Source: Buxus sempervirens (Eukaryota; Streptophyta; Magnoliopsida; Buxales; Buxaceae). From it: 64,000 bases of DNA. Each line of letters begins with the position of its first letter. Position 1 is the first letter of the stretch. The position numbers and the translations under genes are program-made. This document shows, one piece after another, positions 24,756 through 35,510 of the stretch. The notes beneath the pieces are model-generated. The model worked only from the letters and a program-made list of their open reading frames with translations. It made no database searches and had not been told where the DNA came from. The stretch spans positions 9,158,705-9,222,704 of the forward strand of contig OX387184.1 in the NCBI GenBank assembly GCA_947561395.2. Reading direction: 5' to 3'.

Positions 24756-26352
24756 ATGGAAGCTATGGCAGCCCTGTCTGAGGGGGCATGGAACTCTTTC
24801 AGTGGAATTCTATTACCCACTGGGGAGGCTGATTTCATGGCGCAGTTTCTTGCTAATTATTCTTTTCCTAGTGGTCAAGACTGGGTATCAAGCATGGGAA
24901 TACAAACTACTACTTCTCCCTGCCTTGATGCTAATGTGGACATGACAGGGAGTGGTGATGGTTTATATTCTTGTTCAGATACTTTTAATTCTTACAGTTT
25001 TCCTGATGGAAGTAATTATAATAGTGATAGTGGTACTTTCTTTTTCCCTGATTTGATTCATGAGAATTACCATATTACTGACTCTAATCAAATGATGATG
25101 GAGAGCAACGGCTCTGTGTCCACGGATTTTTGTATGGTCGACCAGACAAATGCTTACTCATCATTTCAAGTCTTTACTGATGACAATCTAATGGAAGAGC
25201 CTGTATGCTTTAATGATGAAGTGAGTAGTGAAAATATGGGAGGTTGCGGTGGAAACCCTGCAGAAGATGTAGCTCATCCTGATAAGAAATTGCAGCACAA
25301 AAGAAAATATGACATGCCAACACTAAACTTGGGTATGGAAGTCGAAAACAGTGCCAACCCTTCTGAAAATCCCAAAAAGAAGAAGGCTACTCGTGTTTCA
25401 GAAGTGAGTATAATTTTTGATTGTTTATCTCACTGTGTTTTTTTCTTTCCAGCCTGTAGTTCTAAGTAGAATGTTAACATACAGGTCCAGAGAAATAAGA
25501 AGATTGTAAAGTCAAAGAAGAACCAGAAGCTCATCCCAACTACTGATATTGAAGGAGAGGCTAATGCTGGGATGAACAGGCAGAGCTCTGGCAGTTACTG
25601 CTCAGAAGGTGATTCCGATGCTTCACAGGAGCTAAAGGGAGGAGTTACTTCCAACCCCAAAGGGTCTACGGCTCTCAACTTGAATGGGAAAACAAGAGCC
25701 AGTAGGGGCTCGGCTACTGATGCCCAGAGCCTCTATGCAAGGGTAAAAATCTACCCATAGCAAATTGACACGATTTTTAGTCTTACTGAAATGCATTTGC
25801 TTTCCATCCAACTTAGTGGTGACATTTGATCCTTCTGTATCTTACAGAAAAGAAGAGAGAGAATAAATGAGAGGTTGAGAATCTTACAGAATCTCGTCCC
25901 AAATGGAACAAAGGTAATGATATAGTTCAGGACAGTGCGTGATATTGTCCATTCTCTGGTTTCTTGTGTGGGGAGCCTTTTTTTTTTTGGCCCCCTTGTT
26001 GGTGAACTTCTCTAACATTTATTTTTCTTTCTATGTTTTTGATCTGATGGTGTGACAGGTTGACATCAGCACAATGCTAGAAGAAGCAGTCCAGTATGTC
26101 AAGTTTTTGCAACTCCAAATCAAGGTAAGACCAGGAGTTCCAGCACCTATTTCAGATAATTAAGCAATTTGATGACACAAAAAACTGCATTGAATGCTGT
26201 TTTATTATCTGAAATGGCATTTATTGATACTTTCGTTCGGTCTCTGTTTTTTCTTTTAGCTCTTAAGCTCCGATGATCTATGGATGTATGCTCCCATTGC
26301 TTACAACGGAGTCGACATTGGGCTCGATCTGAAGATCTCTGCACATCAATGA
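24756..26352 (+). CDS. RSL: Class II RSL (root hair defective six-like) bHLH transcription factor, 5 exons, 376 aa
   Basis: Class II RSL proteins (RSL2/RSL4 type) drive root-hair elongation. Exons: 24756-25403, 25485-25742, 25848-25913, 26059-26124 and 26260-26352. Each internal junction is phase 0 and GT-AG (1131 nt). The first 290 residues are acidic and Ser/Asn-rich with no domain, which is usual. A nuclear-type basic stretch NPKKKKATR precedes exon 2. The conserved module is GKTRASRGSATDAQSLYAR (exon 2 end), KRRERINERLRILQNLVPNGTK (basic helix 1 and loop), VDISTMLEEAVQYVKFLQLQIK (helix 2) and the RSL signature LLSSDDLWMYAPIAYNGVDIG at the C-terminus. ATG 24756 is the first start in frame, and a second Met follows at codon 4. 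The protein is longer than Arabidopsis RSL4 owing to the N-terminal half. Assignment to RSL2 versus RSL4 is not possible here. Confidence 0.93.
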
Positions 26353-27216
26353 TATTGGATGATGGCTAGCACTACTCTCTTAACAAGTCTGTTCACTTAA
26401 AGAGAATAATCAATATCATGTACTGTGGTTGATATGAATAACTATATATATTAAAATTCACTTTTCAACTTTTCGACTTATGAGGAGTAATCCTCATAAT
26501 TAATATATTCTACAAATAATCTTTTTCTGAAGTTGTTTATTAAAACCCCTTTGACATGCCTCAGTTATATGTATGAAGGAAACTTGAGAGATGACTGATG
26601 GAAGTGTTAGTGTTACCAAACCTGAACAGCTATTTCTCTGATCAAAGCCAGCAGTCAAGGTCAGAAAAAAAAAGGCATTATTTGAATTGAGCTACGCCAC
26701 TTGCATTGCAAAATATAGCTTCTGGAAAAAAATATGACTAACCATTCAAGGAAATTGATAAAGACAAATGATTAAAGGTTGAAATATCTCATGTCCTTAA
26801 TTTCCAATATAATTTCAAATACATTTGAACTGGTCCCTATCAGATCACAACTACATTAACAGAAAATTAAGAATGCAATAAATTTATGTATTTTAAATTA
26901 TCCAATTGGATCGGCTGTGGACATATCTATGAGGTTCAAATCCATGTGGCTGTGTGTTGTGATGGGTTGGTATGAAGTGCTTGACTTGGATTTGGTCCAA
27001 CCCGAAAGCCGAAAGGTACGTAAAAGGGGTTTAAGAGGTGATGCTTTACTAGGAATATGGGCTCATAACCCGAGATGCATTTCGGCTTGTGAGGCTCTCA
27101 AGGCATGGATCGTAGAACGTGTCACGGGATGTATATCTTTAGTGCATCATGGATGGATGGTGCTAAGAGGGCCCAGTCTATATGCGCCTCCAACAATTAG
27201 GTAATATGGATTGGCG
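26353..27216. other. Spacer between RSL gene and LINE
   Basis: This AT-rich sequence includes the 3' UTR of the RSL gene. A 95-codon frame at 26917-27204 has no recognisable features and overlaps the pre-insertion flank of the LINE. I see no gene. Confidence 0.4.
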
Positions 27217-27262
27217 CTGGGTTTACATCGAACTTTTTTTTTTTTTGAGGAGAAAAGGGAAT

Positions 27263-28363
27263 TTATATTAAGGATGGAATAAAACGAGGGGTAGATTTGC
27301 CATATCCATCATCAAGCACAAGTTGATGGATGGGCGGTGGGACCGAGCCGGTCCAAAAACAGGGAAATGAATCTAAGGCAAAGTTTGCCAAGCCGTCGGC
27401 TACAGAGTTTGCCTCACGGTACACCTTGGAGACTTCAATAGCTTGGAATAAGGAACATAAGTGGCGAGCTTCGTCCAGTAGGTGATCGATTCTCCACAGG
27501 TGAGAATTGGCATTCAACAGGCATGATGTGATAACCTGGGAATCACTTTCGAGTAGCACCTTCTGCGCGTTAATGGCTAGAGCACACTTGAGGCCTTCAA
27601 CGACTGCATGAGCTTCTGCTTGGAGTGCATTTGCCGTGCCGATGCTGTGAGCCAAGGCACATTGAATTTGTTCGTCAGCATCACGGATGACTACACCAAC
27701 TGCTGCTGCGCCCGGAGCTCCACGAGCCGCCTCGTCGACATTAATTTTAAGCCATGAGCCAGGTGGTCTGATCCATCTGATGAATTCAAGAGATCTCGTC
27801 CTGTGAGCTGTGGAATGCCTATCCTTTGCCAGAAACTTTGAGTTTTCCTGCAGAGAGAAAAACTGAGAAGATATTAGTGGGATAGAGGGCGAAACTTTCT
27901 CAAACAGTACCTTGTTACGAGAAATCCAAATGGCCCAGCACATGTTGGCCAAAGCAGCCATGAGCAGAGAAGGATCTTGGTGAGCCGGTCCTTGCAGATT
28001 CAAGATATGATCAAAATACCAGTCGTTAGTACTCCTTACCGAGTGGTCTGGAGGCAACCTACCACTGATGCATCCAAACCACAGGGCTCTCACAATGTCA
28101 CAGTTGAGAAATAAGTGTAATGAAGATTCCTGCTCATGATTGCAGAAGGCGCACATCTCCGGCGGAAGGCCAAGACGTCTATGCAACAGTTCATTTGTGG
28201 CATGGCCATCAAAAACTGTTTTCCACACAAACATCCGAATTTTTTGGGGCATAGGAAGGTGCCAAAGCTTGAGCCAGAGTTTTTCCTTTTCAGGATTGCC
28301 ATGGTCTCCAGATAACATGTTATAAGCCGAAGCCATGGAGAAAGACCCAGATGATGTGCCCAT
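27263..28363 (-). pseudogene. LINE zf-RVT and RNase H-like C-terminal region
   Basis: The first part carries the zinc-binding reverse-transcriptase region: WHLPMPQKIRMFVWKTVFDG, then MCAFCNHEQESSLHLFLNC. Next comes an RVT_3-type RNase H: LKINVDEAARGAPGAAAVGV, ALQAEAHAVVEGLKCAL, VLLESDSQVITSC and YREANSVADGLANFAL. The D-E-D carboxylates are present. It ends about 27 bp before the poly-A tail. Confidence 0.88.
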
Positions 28364-28651
28364 CCAAATCAGCCTGTCACGGACAGCAAATTTGCTAATT
28401 GGGATATTGGAGATTTGGGATACAATGTGTTGCGGCCAGACAGCAGAGAGTTTACACCAATCCCATTAGCGGGAATTTTGATCAATAAATTCCTCCATTG
28501 TTGTATGGGGATCGAGGTAGTTCAGATCGGCAGAATCAAAAACTTCTTTCCACCACCTGCAATCGCTAGCTTTGATAAGATTTCCATTTGCAAATTGCCA
28601 CCTGCTGCCGGAGAGAAGAAGCTTCTTCGATTTACACACCTGCTTCCAGAA

Positions 28652-30055
28652 TCAGGAGGAAGAAGAGGTTGCAACACAAACTTCAAAATCGTTAGTAGGA
28701 AAGTATTTGGCCTTAAGAAGAGATTTCCATAACTTACCTTCGTCTGATTTTAAAGACCACAGAGTTTTGGTAATCATGGCCTCATTGAATTTTTTACTAT
28801 CTTTGATGCCAAGGCCCCCATGGCGCTTGGCCATGCAGAGCCGTTCCCAGCAGATAGTATGCAGAGTTTGGTCTTGGCCCTTTTTAAACCAAAAAAAGGC
28901 ATGAGCCTCCCTGTCCAGGCTATTAATAGTTTTCGTGGGAAGTTTCACAGCAGACATGGCATACTGGGTAGAGCTGAGCAGAGAAGAGTTTATAAGGGTA
29001 GCTCTACCAGCTTGGGTAAGAAATTTGGCCTTCCATCCTTGTAACCGTTTGTTGACCTTTTGCAGAAGGTCGTGGAAGTGGTGCGGTTTAGGAGCTTGGA
29101 GAAAGATGGGAATGCCAAGATATTTACCAGGTTTAGAAGTTGGGTGGATGCCGAATAAGCGAGCCAGCTTACCTTTCTCTGCGCCCTTAATGCATGGGCT
29201 CAAGTACAGTTCAGATTTTGCTAGGTTGAGCTGATGACCTGCCAACTCAAAAAAACTATTAGTGATGAAAAGGAAATTGGAGATATTAGAACAACCTGCA
29301 CGACCAAAAAGGAGGAGGTCATCAGCGAAAAGGAGATGATTGATGGGATCAGCTCCTCTCCCACCTCTAATACCAGAGATATAGTGTTCATTCTTAGCTT
29401 TCAGCAGCGCAAAAGATAGGACTTGCTGGGTGATAATGAAAATGAATGGGGACAGGGGGTCCCCCTGGCGGATCCCTCTGGACGGGTTAATGTGACCACA
29501 GGGGCTACCATTCACAAGAACAGAGTAGGAGACTGAGGATATACAAAACATGATCCAATTTGTGAAGGTTTGGTTGAAGCCAAAAGCAAGGAGGGTGAGC
29601 TTGATAAACTCCCAATTGAGTCTATCGTAGGCCTTGGCAAGGTCGAATTTAACAGCAAACGGGCCATTGCGCTTACCTTTTTTCTTGGAACGAATTGTGT
29701 GGTAAAGCTCATTGGCGGCCACTATATTGTCTTGAATAAGCCGGCCGGGCACAAAGGCCGCTTGGTTTGGGGAAATCAGACGGTTCATGAGGGGTCTGAG
29801 TCTATCAACAAGAATCCTTGCTATGATTTTGTAAATGAAATTACAGAGACTTATGGGTCGGTAGTCATTGATTTTCCTAGGGGAATCAAATTTTGGGATT
29901 AGCACGATGTGAGTGGAGTTTAACTTGGGATCAAAGGTACCCTCCCTAAAGAAGTCAAAGACAACTTTGCAAACGTCCAGACGCACTATATCCCAATAAG
30001 TTTGGTAAAAGAGCCCCTGGAACCCGTCAGGGCCAAGGCTTTTGAGCATACCCAT
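28652..30055 (-). pseudogene. LINE reverse transcriptase domain
   Basis: About 467 codons cover the palm and fingers: LGPDGFQGLFYQTYW, LIPKFDSPRKINDYRPISLC, KILVDRL-type helix (here ARILVDRLRPLM), SPNQAAFVPGRLIQDNI, FDLAKAYDRLNWEFI, GIRQGDPLSPFIF and the catalytic box HLLFADDLLLFGRA. The FADD aspartates are intact. The frame ends in CVATSSSS by frameshift before the zinc-binding region. Confidence 0.9.
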
Positions 30056-30164
30056 TTTCCTAATAGCCGCCTAGATTTCAAGTTCAGAAACCCCCCTAGT
30101 GAGACCATCATTATCAGCAGCATTTAAGATTTTTGGCAGGGACTCGAGAAAGGAAAAGTCTCTT

Positions 30165-30335
30165 ACCAAATTCTGTTCCTATGCGCAGGGACACAATTCT
30201 GTTCCTATGCTTGTAGTCATTGCGCAGGGACACAATTCTGTTCCTATGCGCAGGGACACAATTCTGTTCCTATCGGTCAGTGATTTCCTCATTGTAGTCA
30301 TTGCGCAGGGACACAATTCTGTTCCTATGCTTGCG
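30165..30335. repeat. Local amplification inside the LINE: five copies of aattctgttcctat
   Basis: The core starts at 30169, 30195, 30234, 30260 and 30315, that is spacings of 26, 39, 26 and 55. Copies are joined by gcgcagggacac or ttgtagtcattgcgcaggga. On the minus strand the unit encodes RNRIVSLRND of the linker between endonuclease and reverse transcriptase, so a coding segment of ORF2 has been multiplied and the frame destroyed. Confidence 0.85.
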
Positions 30336-30539
30336 GGCAACAGTAGACAGGTGGAAGAATTTGGTATTTAAGTCACCATCACGAAGCCACTTCACTCGAG
30401 ACCTTTGCATCCAGTATTGTTCTTGAGCCCTGAGTGCACGGAAGTAATCAGTTTGAAGGGTTCTCTCAACTCTCAAGTCTTTCCAGAGGGGGATCATCAT
30501 GTGTCTCGAGGTGTTTTTGGATCCCTTTGAGATCCTCAT
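30270..30539 (-). pseudogene. LINE ORF2 linker fragment
   Basis: The frame includes LRAQEQYWMQRSRVKWLRDG, then DLNTKFFHLSTVARKHRNRI. This WLRDGDLNTKFFH block is the hallmark stretch just upstream of the reverse transcriptase in plant L1-type ORF2. The frame runs into the local repeat amplification and stops. Confidence 0.8.
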
Positions 30540-30657
30540 AGATCTTGTCCACCCGCTTATGTATGTTGCCCACAGAGTTTTTGCTCCACTCGAGCAGACA
30601 TTTCCTCAGCTTCCCTGTCTTCCCTTGCCAATGGTTTGACCCACTTTCCCAGCTCTC

Positions 30658-31434
30658 TCAAATCACCGTAGCACAATGTTCCTCTTCCGTCCAGTATTTT
30701 TCAAAACGGAACAAAAACGTCCGCCTTTGAGCCGTGTTATTGTTGAGAGACAGGCACAACGGGGCATGATCAGACCCCACTATGGGGTCTTGCCACAGGA
30801 TCGCAGTGGGGTAGCATAGGTGCCAATCAGAGGATGCGAGGACCCTATCAATTTTTTCTTTGATGCGACACAGTCCCTCCCTTCCGTTACACCAAGAGAA
30901 TTTCATTCCTTTGCATGGCAATTCCATGAGCGCACAGTCATTAATAAAATTAGAGAATTGGCGGGCTTTGCGCACCTGACGTGCTTTACCTCCACGTTTC
31001 TCCGAATCATATAACACCACATTGAAATCGCCAATTACACACCACGGCACCAGACCTCTTGCATTGAAGCTTTTCAGAATCTCCCATTGAGCAGCCTGTA
31101 TATAGAATTTAGAACTTGCATGCACAAATGTTAGATCAAAAAAATTTCGATTCTCTAAAACAGATAAATGAACACACCAATCCAGATCCTTATTTACAAC
31201 GATAGAACAAGAATTGTCCCAAAAAACGCTGAAGCCCTCGGCATGGTCAGCAGCAGCCGACCACCAAAAGTTAGGAAACCCCAATTTCCGAGCACAAGAT
31301 TCTGAGGAGGTAGGATTCAAGAGGGTCTCCGACAACAAAAGTAAGTTGGGCTTGTTGATGCGGATGAGATTGCTCAGATGCAATCTAGTCGGGGCCCGCC
31401 CAAGGCCCTGGCAATTCCACGCGACAATCTTCAT
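30658..31434 (-). pseudogene. LINE ORF2 endonuclease domain
   Basis: The frame starts MKIVAWNCQGLGRAPTRLHL and contains the apurinic-type endonuclease motifs LLLLSETLL, CVIGDFNVVL, IDRVLAS and GSDHAPLCLSL in the right order over about 258 codons. This domain nicks target DNA to prime reverse transcription. The family usually has E in place of the S of LLLLSETLL (as in LLxET), so the catalytic Glu is kept as SET. The frame terminates at TVI and the rest of ORF2 lies in other frames. Confidence 0.85.
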
Positions 31435-31646
31435 TCAAGGGGGTAAGGATAGGTTTATTTGTTTGGGAGGGGTAGAATTTTGGGGGGGGGGGGGGGGGGC
31501 GCGGAGGAGCTACCAGTAGAAGGAGAAGAGTTTGCAAAGCATCTGCGTTTATCTTTGATAGTCACCCCCTCTCTGTGGGCTTGGAACATCAGGCGCCCAA
31601 CCGGTGAGGCTTGACGTTACTATGGACCTGGGTTTACATCGAACTT

Positions 31647-32283
31647 GGTGTGCAGGATAGAATGGAGATTCATATCATATCAATGCAATATTTCAACATT
31701 TCAAAATATTAAGGATCATCACAAGATATATAGCTTAGCTTTGATGTGGCGATGATCAGTAAAACACGAGGGAAAGCGCTGTCACTGGTCAACGCAAAAA
31801 AATAAAAAATAAAAAATTTGTTGTTGGTACTTCTGTAGCAACAATGGTCCCTGTCTTCTCAGCCACTTCTGCCAGGTCTTTAAGATATTCTTTGCTGTAC
31901 CTTCGAAGACACCCTTCCATTTTCTGCTCTGATAGTACACCTACAGCACTTTCAGAAAAGAAACAAGGCACGATTGGACCACCCCATACATATATCGCTC
32001 ATCCTCCTCTCCATTCGCCATTCTTGCTTGGTTCGAACGGAATCCTTGCCGTCTTTTCTTGTTGCGAAATGAACTGCAGATCATGATTTCTCTAATTATA
32101 TTCACAAAATTGACCTAGATCGATCAGCTCCATTCCCTCGCTTCCTGACTGTTTCTTAATCGGTTTCTCAATCAACCTATATATTCAGCGTAAAAGGAAA
32201 GGGATAAGGTCACCCTCCCAGTATAAAATCTATGCCGATTCCTGTGATCTCACAACCCCCATTGAAACAACAGCAAGGAAACC
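31647..32283 (+). promoter_or_regulatory. Promoter region of the beta-xylosidase gene
   Basis: The interval lies between the LINE insertion site and the BXL start codon. TATAAAAT at 32222-32229 is 55 bp before the ATG, giving a leader of about 30 nt. A 60-codon minus-strand frame (31789-31971) with the text MEGCLRRYSKEYLKDLAEVA is not recognised and is most likely chance. Confidence 0.5.
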
Positions 32284-34284
32284 ATGAAGAAAAACCTTGT
32301 CTTGGCTCTTTTCCTCACAATTCTCTTTGCGACCCTCCACACGACTCATCAGTATGCATGTGACAAGCGCAATGCAGACACAAGCAACTTCCCCTTCTGT
32401 AACACCTCACTGTCTTACGCTGACCGTGCCAAGGACATAGTGTCGCGCCTTACTCTCCGAGAGAAAGTGCAACAACTCGTGAATAAGGCCGCCGGTGTGT
32501 CGAGGCTCGGAATCTCACCATACGAATGGTGGTCGGAAGCGCTTCATGGTGTCTCTAACGTTGGGCCTGCGGTGCATTTCAATGGTACCGTACCAGGCGC
32601 AACTAGTTTCCCTGCAGTCATCCTGTTGGCTGCAACCTTCAACACGTCGCTCTGGCATGAGATGGGGCGTGTGGTTTCTACTGAGGCAAGAGCCATGTAC
32701 AACGTCGGCCTTGCCGGGCTGACCTATTGGAGTCCAAACGTTAATGTGTTTCGTGACCCGAGATGGGGGAGAGGCCAAGAGACCCCCGGAGAAGACCCTC
32801 TGGTGGTGTCAAATTATGCTGTGCATTACGTCCGGGGACTCCAGGAGTCGAGCTTTAGTGAAGATGGATTGAAGGTTTCGAGCTGTTGCAAGCATTACAC
32901 TGCATATGACGTTGATAACTGGAAAGGAGTGGATCGATTTCATTTCGACGCTAAGGTATATGAAGACAAGCTCTTATATATGATGCTGTTTCTATCACCA
33001 TTTTAGACCTAGCTAGTAGTAAGTTCTTGTGGCTTGCAGGTGACTTTGCAGGACCTGGAAGATACATATCAGCCACCATTTAAGAGCTGTGTTGTGGATG
33101 GACATGTTAGCAGTGTGATGTGTTCATATAACAGAGTGAATGGGATCCCCACCTGTGCCGATCCTGATCTACTCAAAGGGATAATCAGAGGCCAATGGAA
33201 TCTTGATGGGTTTGTTCCTTAATCACCGCCCAATCAAAAGGAAAAAATTTACTTCATATTAAGGGTAGCTGTATAGTTGATTTTAATTATCATGGACTTG
33301 GTTTATTTGGCTTGGAGCAGATACATTGTTTCAGACTGCGACTCTATTGAGGTGTTCTACAATTCCATCCATTACACTCCAACACCGGAAGATGCCGTTG
33401 CATTAGCTCTCAAAGCAGGTTTGATTTGATAACTATTGATACCAATGCTAGCTCATACATATATGTATATAATACGTAGAAGCAAATGTGTCACTGTTTT
33501 GCGAATACAAATCATGCAGGTTTAGAGATGAACTGTGGGAATTATCTGGGCAAGTACACGGAGAATGCAGTAAAGTTGGGAAAGGTTGAAGAATCTGTAA
33601 TAGATCAAGCCTTAATAAGCAACTATGTGGTTCTTATGAGGCTGGGTTTCTTCAATGGAGATCCAGCAGAACTCCCCTTTGGGAAACTTGGGCCCTCTGA
33701 TGTGTGTACTGATGATCACAAAAGGTTAGCAACCGAAGCTGCTAACCAAGGAATAGTTTTGCTGGACAACGATGGCACCCTTCCACTTTCCCCCAACACC
33801 ATCAAGAAGTTGGCCGTAATAGGACCTAATGCAAATGCCACTGAAGTTATGATAAGTAACTATGCTGGTGTGCCTTGTGGGTACACTAGCCCTCTACAAG
33901 GGCTGCGGAAGTATGTCTCTTCAGTGACTTACGAGTCGGGATGTGCAAACGTCAAATGTAGCGGTGGGAGCCTTATTGAAGCAGCCGCTAAAGCCGCCGC
34001 CACCGCAGATGCAGTGGTGGTGGTCGTGGGACTTGATCAATCTATTGAAGCTGAAGGATTGGATAGGGTGAACTTGACCTTGCCTGGATTACAAGAGAGG
34101 CTTGTAAAGGAAGTTACTAATGCGTCTGTAGGGCCAGTGATCCTCGTAATTATGTCAGCCGGCCCAATCGATGTGTCTTTTGCAAAGAACATGAGCAAGA
34201 TCAGAGGAATTCTTTGGGTGGGGTATCCAGGTCAATCTGGAGGAGATGCCATTGCTCAAGTTATTTTTGGTGACTACAATCCAG

Positions 34285-34330
<46 letters not shown>

Positions 34331-35066
34331 GCGCGTGTAAACTTGCAAATACATTGATCAATTGTGTGCATTGTGATCAGGTGGAAGGTCTCCGTTTACG
34401 TGGTATCCACAAGAGTACGTGGATCGGGTGCCCATGACAGACATGAACATGAGAGCTAACACCAGCAGAAACTTCCCAGGAAGAACTTACCGATTCTACA
34501 CCGGGAAAAGCATATACAATTTCGGCCACGGCCTAAGCTACTCCAAATTCACCAAAACCATAAAATCCGCTCCTTCAACCATGTGCGTTCCTTTGAAGCG
34601 ACCCAGCTTCAAACTCGACCCACATAACACTTCGTTGTTCGACTCCACCACCTGGTTGGGTACAAATGGCGTAGCCATTGACGTGTCCAATATAAGCTGC
34701 CAGAATCTACGATTCCAAGTGGAGATCAACGTCCGAAACAAGGGCGACCGGGATGGGAACCATGTGGTGTTATTGTTTTGGAGGCCGCCAAGTTCAGACG
34801 GGGTGACAGGGCCACCAAAGATACAGTTGATTGGGTTTGATACGGTGGAGGTGAAGAGAGGGAAGGCTAAGTTGGTAAAAATAGGAGTAGATGTATGCAA
34901 GGACTTGAGCCTTGCGGATGGAGGAGGGAAGAGGAAGGTGGCTCTTGGCCAACACACACTTGTGGTTGGTTCCTCCAGTGAGCAGCGAGTGACGCGTCGT
35001 CTCAATCTCATGCTCCCTGAAATTTCAAACATTGGAGGAACGACCTCATTCTCATCATCTATGTGA
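32284..35066 (+). CDS. BXL: Glycoside hydrolase family 3 beta-D-xylosidase (BXL1-4 type), 5 exons, 796 aa
   Basis: This is a secreted wall enzyme that removes xylose (and often arabinose) from xylan and arabinan side chains. Exons: 32284-32955, 33040-33209, 33321-33418, 33520-34284 and 34381-35066, all GT-AG and phase-consistent (2391 nt). Residues 1-22 form a signal peptide, followed by [16 protein letters not shown]3 landmarks: [57 protein letters not shown] with the substrate-binding K203-H204, and IVSDCDS with the nucleophile at about D286. They continue with [10 protein letters not shown] near 487-492, [24 protein letters not shown] across the exon 4/5 joint, and [10 protein letters not shown] leading to the C-terminal fibronectin-III-like domain ([17 protein letters not shown]). 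Oddity: the usually conserved GIVLLKN reads GIVLLDN, which may affect activity. Intron 4 begins with a CT microsatellite. The BXL1-4 clade fits better than BXL5-7, but the paralogue is unresolved. Confidence 0.94.
34289..34328. repeat. (CT)n microsatellite at the start of BXL intron 4
   Basis: About 20 CT units begin 4 bp after the exon 4 donor (GTTCTC at 34285). Confidence 0.9.
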
Positions 35067-35210
35067 CGGCAAACGGCAGATATAAATTCATCTAGTAGGT
35101 ACTGCTCGGTTCTACTAAGCACACGCTAACGCTTTTTGGGAGCTCTATCTGTCATCATCTATCTTAGATGCGATGTAAGATGAAAATTAATGTAGCTAAC
35201 CACCATAATT

Positions 35211-35216
35211 AATAAA
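35211..35216 (+). terminator. Candidate polyadenylation signal for BXL
   Basis: AATAAA lies about 145 bp after the BXL stop codon in an AT-rich context. Confidence 0.4.
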
Positions 35217-35510
35217 TAATGATCACCATAGGAAGGGCTTTGTCCTTCGACCATTTGGTTAACAGCCACACGCTGCTCCAGTGTGCTCTTCTCTCATGCT
35301 GAAGTAATTTAATAATGGGACGACATCATCTGAATTGGATACTAATAGTTTAATCATCAAATTGAACAATTGAATACTGTATGCCTCAACTTTTCGTTGA
35401 ACAAGCCACACGTTCATGGTAACCGCTGAGCACCAGCTTATACACAAGTAAACATAATAGAATGTGAATTACGGAAAAAAAAGAAGAAGAAGGGAAAATT
35501 ATGAAAAAGG

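Larger units (their letters stand above)
27217..31646 (-). mobile_element. L1-type LINE, 5'-truncated and degenerate, with 19-bp target-site duplication
   Basis: The element runs from about 31627 (5') to 27236 (3', poly-A seen as poly-T at 27234-27246). The 19-bp word ctgggtttacatcgaactt flanks it at 27217-27235 and 31628-31646 with no mismatch, proving a target-primed insertion. Inside, in minus-strand order, are an APE endonuclease, a linker, reverse transcriptase, zinc-binding zf-RVT and RNase H, all parts of ORF2. ORF1 is absent, so the copy (about 4.4 kb) is 5'-truncated just upstream of ORF2. ORF2 is split by frameshifts and stops near 30660, 30270, 30060 and 28650, so it is inactive. 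The perfect duplication alongside a broken frame suggests moderate age or an already defective source copy. A G run (31481-31498) lies 5' of the endonuclease. Confidence 0.93.

Noticed and set aside
26917-27204. 95-codon frame before the LINE
   Set aside because: No family features. It is composed of ordinary spacer and stops at the LINE target site.
30165-30335. CRISPR-like repeat-spacer pattern
   Set aside because: The DNA is a plant nuclear LINE. The repeats are a duplicated coding segment with irregular spacing, and there is no leader or cas context.
34538-35122. 194-codon minus-strand frame opposite the last BXL exon
   Set aside because: It is a shadow of the GH3 coding exon, with no independent features.
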